From Deltaproteobacteria bacterium (GTDB lineage Bacteria > Desulfobacterota > Syntrophia > Syntrophales > UBA5619): a stretch of DNA of 40,994 nucleotides. A program made the translations under genes and the position numbers. Shown piece by piece: positions 33,296 to 39,132 of this stretch (within the stretch, counting starts at the first letter, position 1; every line of letters starts with the position of its first letter). Below the pieces are notes generated by a model. It was not told where the DNA came from and made no database searches. It saw only the letters and a list, made by a program, of their open reading frames with translations. The stretch lies in the NCBI GenBank assembly GCA_016935075.1, contig JAFGRP010000052.1:1-40994 (forward strand), in the 5' to 3' direction.

Positions 33296-35299
33296 CTACC
33301 CCTCGCCGCCCATCTCGAGCATCAGCTTCGTCAGGTCGCGGATCCGGTCCCGGAGCTCCGCCGCCCTCTCAAACTCCAGCGCCTTGGCGGCCTGCTTCAT
33401 CTCCTCTTTCAATTTCCGGATCACGACGGGAAGCTCCTTCTCGGAGGCATAGGCCGCGGCCTCTTCCGAGACCACCGGTACGGTCACATAATCGGCCTCA
33501 TAGACGGAGCCGAGGATCCGGCGGATCTCGGTCCTGATGGTCTCCGGCGTGATCCCGTGCTCCTCGTTGAATCGCGCCTGCATGAGCCGCCGCCGTTTTG
33601 TTTCGTCGAGACAGGCCCGGATCGCGGCGGTAATCGTATCGGCGTACATGATCACCTGCCCCGCGACGTTCCGCGCCGCCCGGCCGCTCGTCTGGATCAG
33701 TGAACGGGCGGAGCGGAGGAATCCCTCCTTGTCGGCGTCGAGGATCGCCACGAGGGAGACCTCGGGGATGTCGAGCCCCTCTCTGAGCAGGTTCACGCCG
33801 ATGAGGCAGTCGAACTCGCCCATCCTGAGGTCGCGGATGATCTCCACCCGTTCCAGGGTGTGGACGTCCGAATGGAGGTACTTCACCCGGACGCCCAGCT
33901 CTTCGTAGTATGCGGTCAGGTTCTCCGCCATCCGCTTCGTCAGCGTCGTCACCAGAACGCGCTCTCCCCGTTCGGCCCGTTCCCGGATCTCCGCCAGCAG
34001 GTCGTCCACCTGACCGGTGACCGGCTTCACGACGATCTCCGGGTCCATCAGGCCCGTCGGCCTGATGATCTGCTCCATGGCCCGGCCGCCGGCCCTTTCC
34101 AGTTCGTAGGCCGCGGGCGTCGCGGAGACGCAGATCCGCTGGTTCGGAAAGGCGTCGAACTCGTCGAAGCGGAGCGGCCGGTTGTCCAGCGCCGAGGGAA
34201 GGCGGAAGCCATAGTTGACCAGGGTCTCCTTCCGCGCGCGGTCGCCCCGGTACATCCCGATGAGCTGCGGGATTGTCGCGTGGCTCTCGTCGATAAAGAT
34301 GAGGGCGTCCTTGGGGAGATACTCCATCAGCGTCGGGGGCGGTTGGCCGGGCTTGCGGCCGGTCAGGTGACGGGAGTAGTTCTCGATGCCCGAGCAGTAA
34401 CCCATTTCCTCCATCATTTCGATATCGAAATGGGTCCGCTGCTCCAGGCGTTGCGCCTCGAGGAGCTTGTTTTCCGCGTTGAGCTCCCGGAGCCGCTCAC
34501 CCAGTTCCTCGCGGATCGCCAGGATCGCCCGTTTGAGGTTATCCTGAGTGGTCACGTAGTGGCTGCCGGGGTAGATCGCCGTCCGATGGAGCGACTCCAG
34601 TTTTTTCCCCCGGAGCGGATCGACAATCGAAATCGCCTCCACCGTGTCCCCAAACAACTCCACGCGGATCGCCTTCTCCTCCTCGTAGGGGGGAAAGATC
34701 TCAACGACGTCGCCGCGGACGCGGAAGGTCCCGCGGTGGAAATCGATGTCGTTGCGCTCGTACTGGATCTCGATGAGGCGCGCAAGCATCGCGTCCCTCT
34801 GGATCTCCATCCCCGATTCGAGCAGCAGCAGCATCCCCTGGTAGGCCTCCGGGGAGCCGAGGCCGTAGATGCAGGAGACGCTGGCCACGATAATCACGTC
34901 CCGCCGGTCCAGCAGGTAATGGGTCGCCGCGTGGCGGAGCTTGTCGATCTCCTCGTTGATCGCGGAGTCCTTTTCGATGTAGGTGTCGGTGCTGGGGATG
35001 TAGGCTTCAGGCTGGTAGTAGTCGTAATAGCTGACGAAGTAGGCGACGGCGTTTTCCGGAAAGAGGGCCTTGAACTCCCCGTAGAGCTGGGCGGCGAGGG
35101 TCTTGTTGTGGGCGATGACCAAGGCGGGCCGGTCCACGGCGGCGATCACGTTCGCCATCGTGAAGGTTTTCCCGGAACCGGTCACGCCGAGAAGGACCTG
35201 GTGCTGCTCCCCGTTCTCCAGCCCCTCGACGAGGCCGGCGATCGCCTGCGGCTGATCCCCCCGTGGCTGAAACTCGCTGACCAGCCGAAACCCGCCCAT
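33296..35299 (-). CDS. uvrB: Excinuclease ABC subunit B
   Basis: This is the damage-verifying helicase-like subunit of nucleotide excision repair. The 667-aa protein has the Q-motif region ([11 protein letters not shown]), Walker [13 protein letters not shown], the beta-hairpin [18 protein letters not shown] (motif II), helicase motifs V/VI ([29 protein letters not shown]) and a C-terminal UVR helix ([16 protein letters not shown]) that binds UvrC. The ATG at 35299 has GGAGGAG 7 nt upstream. The N-terminal extension to 35359 is unsupported. Two nested palindromes at 35382-35402 may regulate it. Confidence 0.97.
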   Translation of the reverse strand: MGGFRLVSEFQPRGDQPQAIAGLVEGLENGEQHQVLLGVTGSGKTFTMANVIAAVDRPALVIAHNKTLAAQLYGEFKALFPENAVAYFVSYYDYYQPEAYIPSTDTYIEKDSAINEEIDKLRHAATHYLLDRRDVIIVASVSCIYGLGSPEAYQGMLLLLESGMEIQRDAMLARLIEIQYERNDIDFHRGTFRVRGDVVEIFPPYEEEKAIRVELFGDTVEAISIVDPLRGKKLESLHRTAIYPGSHYVTTQDNLKRAILAIREELGERLRELNAENKLLEAQRLEQRTHFDIEMMEEMGYCSGIENYSRHLTGRKPGQPPPTLMEYLPKDALIFIDESHATIPQLIGMYRGDRARKETLVNYGFRLPSALDNRPLRFDEFDAFPNQRICVSATPAAYELERAGGRAMEQIIRPTGLMDPEIVVKPVTGQVDDLLAEIRERAERGERVLVTTLTKRMAENLTAYYEELGVRVKYLHSDVHTLERVEIIRDLRMGEFDCLIGVNLLREGLDIPEVSLVAILDADKEGFLRSARSLIQTSGRAARNVAGQVIMYADTITAAIRACLDETKRRRLMQARFNEEHGITPETIRTEIRRILGSVYEADYVTVPVVSEEAAAYASEKELPVVIRKLKEEMKQAAKALEFERAAELRDRIRDLTKLMLEMGGEG

Positions 35300-35381
35300 G
35301 TTCGCTCCTCCCCGTGCGCTGTATCCTGCCACAATTTCCCTTCTCTGGCAAGCCGCCATAAAAACCCGGGGACACCATCCC

Positions 35382-35402
35382 GGTTTACAGGAACCGGTTC
35401 CT
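35382..35402. promoter_or_regulatory. Nested palindromes upstream of uvrB, possible SOS-type operator
   Basis: GGTT-N6-AACC (35382-35395) overlaps a perfect 14-bp palindrome AGGAACCGGTTCCT (35389-35402). They lie about 85 bp upstream of the uvrB ATG, near a poor TTGCCA/GGATAC promoter. LexA boxes of Desulfobacterota differ between lineages and some contain GGTT/AACC half-sites, so a LexA-type site is possible but unproven. Confidence 0.4.
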
Positions 35403-35572
35403 CACGGATAAGGGAAAGCTTTTCCCCCATGGTTCATTCTCATCTGAATCGGGAGTTTGGTACGATGGCGGCTTTGAAGGGAGGCGACGTTGAAAAGCGG
35501 TGCCCTTGCGGAAAAGGCACGTAGGATAGCGCAAGGATCGGCTTCATCGGCAATCGCATCTGTTGCATGGAA

Positions 35573-35611
35573 GGAGGGGCTGCGGTCTGTTCAGGATGGC
35601 GCAGCCCCTCC
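35573..35611 (-). terminator. Strong hairpin after the Gly-rich protein gene
   Basis: GGAGGGGCTGCG (35573-35584) and CGCAGCCCCTCC (35600-35611) form a perfect 12-bp, GC-rich stem with a 15-nt loop. It starts 8 nt behind the stop codon of the Gly-rich gene. There is no real T-run on either strand, so it may stabilise the mRNA 3' end or terminate in both directions between this gene and uvrB. Confidence 0.55.
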
Positions 35612-35619
35612 TCCGATTT

Positions 35620-36084
35620 TCAGCTTGCGATCGTCGTACAATCACCGGGCCCGTAACCGGTGCCGTTCTTGGGACCGTCTCCACCGTTTCCCGTGCCGTC
35701 GCCGGGACCGTGCCCCAAACCGCTGCCGGCGCCGTCCGCCGTGCCGCCGCCGCCCGCACCGCTGCCGCTGCCCGTGCCATCGCAGGAGCCGTCTCCGGAA
35801 CCGTTCCCGCCGGCTGCACCGCCATTGCCGGAACCGTTGCCTCCCCGGGCCAGGATGAAATGAACATCCGCACTGACGGCCGCACATTCACCGGGGCCGT
35901 AACCCGTACCATCCTTGGGACCGTTGCCACCATTGCCCGCACCGTTACCGGGGCCGTGCCCCGCTCCCTTGGCGAGAACGAAACGACCCTCCGCACTCAT
36001 GCCGGCTCCGTTCGAACTCCAGGCCGGAACAGTCAAAAGGAACAGAACCATGACTGAAAAACCGATCATCCACACACGCTTCAT
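35620..36084 (-). CDS. Secreted Gly-rich repeat protein
   Basis: This 154-aa protein of unknown function has a clear Sec signal peptide (KRVWMIGFSVMVLFLLTVPAW). The mature part contains two near-identical 26-residue blocks coded at 35884-35961 and 35638-35715, with the pattern GHGPG(N/D)G, GNGG(N/D)GPK and GTGYGPG(E/D)C. A further repeat SA(E/D)xxxF(V/I)LA(K/R)G occurs twice, and a Gly/Ser/Asp-rich stretch lies between. Each long block ends in a Cys. The start is ATG 36084 (GGAGG 7 nt upstream), with ATG 36087 as an alternative. It is transcribed divergently from the ECF sigma operon and carries the same promoter motif (36208-36237). A role as extracellular matrix or surface protein is inferred from composition only. 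Confidence 0.8.
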   Translation of the reverse strand: MKRVWMIGFSVMVLFLLTVPAWSSNGAGMSAEGRFVLAKGAGHGPGNGAGNGGNGPKDGTGYGPGECAAVSADVHFILARGGNGSGNGGAAGGNGSGDGSCDGTGSGSGAGGGGTADGAGSGLGHGPGDGTGNGGDGPKNGTGYGPGDCTTIAS

Positions 36085-36207
36085 CATCTTACCTCCCATC
36101 CGTAAATTGTTGTTTGCCGTTTCGACCATTTCCTCCTCCCTGGAAACCGGAGGATTCGCATCAGGTCCCCGCAGGCGGCATTGCCCATCAAGCCGCCTTT
36201 TATGCCT

Positions 36208-36237
36208 CTACAACGCGCCGCCCGCGGAAAGGTTACA
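36208..36237 (-). promoter_or_regulatory. Putative ECF sigma promoter of the Gly-rich protein gene
   Basis: On the minus strand TGTAACC (36231-36237) is followed after exactly 16 nt by GTTGTAG (36208-36214). The same two boxes with the same spacing occur in front of the sigma gene (36418) and the 307-aa secreted protein gene (37838). The AAC of the -35 and the CGTT of the -10 fit the general form of ECF promoters. The transcript would start near 36200, giving a leader of about 115 nt. Confidence 0.7.
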
Positions 36238-36417
36238 GGACTTTTTCAGCCCCGGGACAAGGACTCGATTTACAGGGAGATTCTCTCCTGATACGTATTG
36301 CCGGACCATTATCGGATTTACTCGTGCGGACGATTCATATATACTTCCACATCCGGGAAATCCTATTGGGTCCGCTACCAATTTAAGGTTTCTGCGACTT
36401 TTTATGAAGGTGCCGCG

Positions 36418-36447
36418 TGTAACCTTATGGCCCGCACGCCGTTATAA
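36418..36447 (+). promoter_or_regulatory. Putative autoregulated ECF promoter of the sigma factor gene
   Basis: TGTAACC (36418-36424), a 16-nt spacer and GTTATAA (36441-36447), with the C before GTT shared by all three copies. The -10 lies only 8 nt before the ATG at 36456, so a transcript from here would be leaderless or nearly so. Upstream (36238-36417) there is no gene. A separate basal promoter could lie there but none was clear. Confidence 0.65.
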
Positions 36448-36455
36448 GGGTGAGC

Positions 36456-36932
36456 ATGGGTGAATATTCGCTGTTTTATCGGGATTGCAAAAACAGGATC
36501 TTCAACTATCTGATGCGCTTGACGGGCGATTCCGGTTTGGCCGGAGACATCATGCAGGAGACCTTTGCGCGGCATATCGAACATTACGGACGGGATAACC
36601 GGGACATCGCCCTGCTCTACAGGATCGCCCGGAATCTCTTTACGGACGAATGGAGAAGACGAAAGCATTTTACGGCCGGAGAAATGGAAGGTGAAGAACC
36701 CTTCCTGGACCAGGAGCATCGTCTCATGGTCCGGTCCGAATACCGCCGGGTGCTCTCCGCCATGAAGTTGCTCGACGAGGACGAGCGGGAGATTCTGGCC
36801 CTTGCCGCAGGCGAAGATCTCTCCTACAGGGAGATCGCGGCCCTCGTCGGCATCAGCGAGGTCAACGTGAAGGTAAAGGTTCACCGGGCGCGCCTCAAAC
36901 TCAGGGAAAAACTCAAGGAGGGAGACGGATGA
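36456..36932 (+). CDS. ECF-type RNA polymerase sigma factor
   Basis: This 158-aa sigma-70 family protein has regions 2 and 4 only. Region 2 spans about residues 5-70 (RIFNYLMRLTGDSGLAGDIMQETF, ALLYRIARNLFTDEWRRR). Region 4 spans about 100-155 (LLDEDEREILALAAGEDLSYREIAALVGIS, then VKVKVHRARLKLREKL). ATG 36456 is preferred. A GTG at 36450 is in frame. AAGG lies at a good distance but also inside the predicted -10 box. The stop overlaps the anti-sigma start (ATGA at 36929), the usual coupling of an ECF factor with its regulator. The likely regulon is the three genes or operons with the TGTAACC motif. Confidence 0.92.
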   Translation: MGEYSLFYRDCKNRIFNYLMRLTGDSGLAGDIMQETFARHIEHYGRDNRDIALLYRIARNLFTDEWRRRKHFTAGEMEGEEPFLDQEHRLMVRSEYRRVLSAMKLLDEDEREILALAAGEDLSYREIAALVGISEVNVKVKVHRARLKLREKLKEGDG

Positions 36933-37489
36933 GTTCCCACATGATCAGCATGTTCATCGACGACGAATTGACCCTCGACGACAAGATTGATTTCGTAGAG
37001 ACCATCCATGAATCGAGACCGTTCAAGGAGGAAACGGTCGAACTCCTCCAACAGGAACGGCTGCTTCGATCCGATCCTGTCGATCGTTACCCGGCAGCGG
37101 AAATCAGACCGAAACGTTTGTTTCCCCTTCGTTTTCTCCGCCCTCTCGGACTTGTGACCGCCGGAGCGGCGCTGTCGCTGCTCATCCTGTTTTTTCCCTT
37201 CACCCCGGACAAGGCGCCCGACACCCCCTATCGTTTCATCCTCTACCGCCCCGACGTCAGCCGCGTCGATATCACGGGCAGTTTCACCGGCTGGAAGACG
37301 GTTCCCATGAAACGGGCGGGTTTGAGCGGTTACTGGGAATACACCTCCAACCTGCCGCGCGGAGAACACCGGTTCGCTTACATTCTCAACGGCGCGGTGC
37401 GGCTGCCCGACCCGACCATCCAGACGCGGGAGGGAGATGATTTCGGCAGCGAGAATACCGTCCTCTCCATCGGAGGAACGGCTCTATGA
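36929..37489 (+). CDS. Anti-sigma-like membrane protein with extracytoplasmic glycogen-binding-like (CBM48/E-set) domain
   Basis: This 186-aa protein has three parts. Residues 1-60 are cytoplasmic, acidic and helical (MISMFIDDELTLDDKIDFVE), like the N-terminal sigma-binding helices of anti-sigma factors, but without the zinc HxxxCxxC motif. A transmembrane helix lies at about 72-92. Residues 100-182 form an E-set/CBM48-type domain (VDITGSFTGWKTVPMKR, GYWEYTSNLPRGEHRFAYIL, EGDDFGSEN) as in AMPK-beta and isoamylase N-termini. I infer that it holds the sigma factor at the membrane and that the outer domain senses or binds a glycan. It is coupled by 4-nt overlaps to the genes on both sides. Confidence 0.75.
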   Translation: MSSHMISMFIDDELTLDDKIDFVETIHESRPFKEETVELLQQERLLRSDPVDRYPAAEIRPKRLFPLRFLRPLGLVTAGAALSLLILFFPFTPDKAPDTPYRFILYRPDVSRVDITGSFTGWKTVPMKRAGLSGYWEYTSNLPRGEHRFAYILNGAVRLPDPTIQTREGDDFGSENTVLSIGGTAL

Positions 37490-37812
37490 TGCCTCTTCTT
37501 GCACGGCTCCTGACGATCGCTTTTCTCATTACCGGATGTGCGGGCCATTCCTTCAGCAGGGAGGGCGGCCGGGTTCACCTCCGCCTGAGGGACGGACTTG
37601 CCCGTGAAGTTCTTTTCTTCTCCTCTCTGGAGGGCTTCGGGCTCCAAAGGGCGCAGAAAACGGACGAAACGACCTGGGAGGTGACCGTCCCGAACAGCAG
37701 AGAGTTTACCTACTTCTACATCGTTGACGGAAAAGTTCATCTCCCCGACTGTCGATACCGGGAGAAAGACGATTTCGGGGCATACAACTGTTTATACAAG
37801 CCCGACACGTAG
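37486..37812 (+). CDS. Lipoprotein with a CBM48/E-set-like domain
   Basis: This 108-aa protein has a lipoprotein signal with the lipobox ITGC (Cys18). The mature 90 residues align by eye with the outer domain of the preceding anti-sigma-like protein: WEVT, F(T)YFYIVDGKVHLPD and REKDDFGAYN correspond to WEYT, FAYILNGAVRLPD and REGDDFGSEN. It is thus a diverged tandem duplicate of the sensor domain, anchored in the membrane by lipid. It could be a co-sensor or a decoy for the same ligand. Start overlaps the previous stop (ATGA). Confidence 0.8.
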   Translation: MMPLLARLLTIAFLITGCAGHSFSREGGRVHLRLRDGLAREVLFFSSLEGFGLQRAQKTDETTWEVTVPNSREFTYFYIVDGKVHLPDCRYREKDDFGAYNCLYKPDT

Positions 37813-37837
37813 TGTTTCTGAACCGGACCGGAAATTT

Positions 37838-37867
37838 TGTAACCAGGACCCGTTTCTCACGTTTTAT
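37838..37867 (+). promoter_or_regulatory. Putative ECF sigma promoter of the 307-aa secreted protein gene
   Basis: TGTAACC (37838-37844), 16 nt, GTTTTAT (37861-37867). A start near 37873 leaves a leader of about 23 nt with AAAGGAG in front of the ATG at 37896. This copy has a normal promoter-to-gene distance, which supports reading the motif as a promoter. Confidence 0.7.
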
Positions 37868-37895
37868 GAACAAAAGACCAAAAGGAGTCTGAACA

Positions 37896-38819
37896 ATGAA
37901 GCCGATCATCATCGCCTTTTCCATCCTGCTTGCGGTTGCGACAGCGGGCTTCGGGGCCGATTGGAGCAGCCGGCTGCCCGCCGGGACATCGGACGCCGTC
38001 AGAGCCCGCATCGCGGATGCAATTCGTGCCGGTGTCGATTCCGACGCGGCAGTCGCGCTGGCGCGTCGAATGGAGGAAAATCGATTCGGCGAAGACCACA
38101 AGGTGCGCGTGTATGAAATCATCATGGCGGCCCGGCAGGCAAATCTGCCGGTCAGTCCCATCGTCAACAAAGCCTATGAGGGGATGGCAAAAAGGGTGGA
38201 GACTGAAAAGATCGTTCAAGCCATGGAAGCCGTCCGATCCCGCTATTCCATCTCATTTCAACAGGCAAGAGCCTTGACCGCCGAGGAAAGGCAGCGGCGG
38301 GCGCTTGGACAAACCATCGCAGAGGGACTGGCCGCCGGGATCCTGGAAAGAGATCTGGCGCGCATAACAGAGAATGTCAGGAAACAGACCCGACAGTTCG
38401 ATCGTGAACAGGCAAACTCGATTTCGCTGCTCTCTTTTCAGGTTGCCCGCGATATGGCAAGGTTCGGCGTCCTTTCGGGAACCTTGACGGACGTCATCTG
38501 CGGGGCCCTGCAAAACCGTTTTACGGCGCGCGAGATGGAGCGGATGCGAAACAGTTTCATCAACGAAGCCCGATACGGAAAGGCGGAAACCATTGCCCTG
38601 CAATTCGGCGCTCAGATCGGGGCCGGCTCCCGGGCAGAGGGGCTCGGATCAGGCGGAGCCGGAGCGGGGTCGGGGACCGAAGGCAGAGGAAACAGCGCCG
38701 GCGGAAGGGGCGACAACGGCAGTGACAGCGGCAGCGGCGGCAGCGGTGGCAGTGACAGCGGCAGCGGCGGCAGCGGTGGCAGTGGCGGCAGCGGCGGCAG
38801 CGGCGGCAGCGGAAGATAG
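37896..38819 (+). CDS. Secreted protein with Gly/Ser repeat tail, unknown function
   Basis: This 307-aa protein has a Sec signal peptide (cleavage after about residue 21, GFGA). A helical, charged domain of about 220 residues follows (for example DAVRARIADAIRAGVDSDAAVALARRMEEN), with a repeated theme of about 70 residues (ARIADAIRAG, RALGQTIAEG, MEAVRSRY). The C-terminal 60 residues are almost only Gly and Ser, from a 30-bp DNA repeat (38721-38780). No enzyme motif is visible. Like the divergent Gly-rich protein it is exported, Gly-rich and preceded by the TGTAACC motif, so both are probable outputs of the sigma factor. Confidence 0.8.
   Translation: MKPIIIAFSILLAVATAGFGADWSSRLPAGTSDAVRARIADAIRAGVDSDAAVALARRMEENRFGEDHKVRVYEIIMAARQANLPVSPIVNKAYEGMAKRVETEKIVQAMEAVRSRYSISFQQARALTAEERQRRALGQTIAEGLAAGILERDLARITENVRKQTRQFDREQANSISLLSFQVARDMARFGVLSGTLTDVICGALQNRFTAREMERMRNSFINEARYGKAETIALQFGAQIGAGSRAEGLGSGGAGAGSGTEGRGNSAGGRGDNGSDSGSGGSGGSDSGSGGSGGSGGSGGSGGSGR
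38721..38812. repeat. In-frame 30-bp tandem repeat and GGCAGC tract
   Basis: Two identical 30-bp units (38721-38750 and 38751-38780, each starting AGTGACAGCGGC) are followed by a GGCGGCAGC run to about 38812. They code for the Gly/Ser tail. Multiples of 3 bp keep the frame open, so copy number could vary between strains. Confidence 0.85.
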
Positions 38820-38970
38820 CCGTTCCTTTTGCCCCTTCAGCCAATGATCCTCTCGTCTCCGCCGCCGTCGGAGTCCGCCTTTGATCGATCCCGGCCCGGA
38901 AAGACGCGCATCCAAGGCGGGCGGCGATGCACATAAAAGCGGAAACGAGAACTCCCGAACCAAAATCCTC

Positions 38971-38999
38971 TTGACACACGGAACCGTTCTTCATATACT
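38971..38999 (+). promoter_or_regulatory. Strong sigma70 promoter of the trypsin-like protease gene
   Basis: A perfect TTGACA (38971-38976), a 17-nt spacer and TATACT (38994-38999, 5 of 6). Transcription would begin near 39006, leaving a leader of about 127 nt to the ATG at 39133. The rest of 38820-39132 holds no other supported feature. Confidence 0.75.
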
Positions 39000-39132
39000 C
39001 CCATCTGTGAAAAAGCGCTGTCTAATCAATAGAATGAACCTCCCCGCCACCATTGGAAGATTTGCCTGCCGTCTATTGACCGCGGCCCCTGCCCTGATCA
39101 TGGGCGCATCCCTTCAACCCGGAGAACCGTTT

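Noticed and set aside
35371..35384. GGGGACACCATCCC upstream of uvrB as a REP copy
   Set aside because: Matches only the first bases of the repeat and lacks the GATGC centre.
33860..35524. A 554-codon plus-strand open frame opposite uvrB
   Set aside because: Antisense shadow of uvrB, which has all helicase motifs; the translated product resembles no family.
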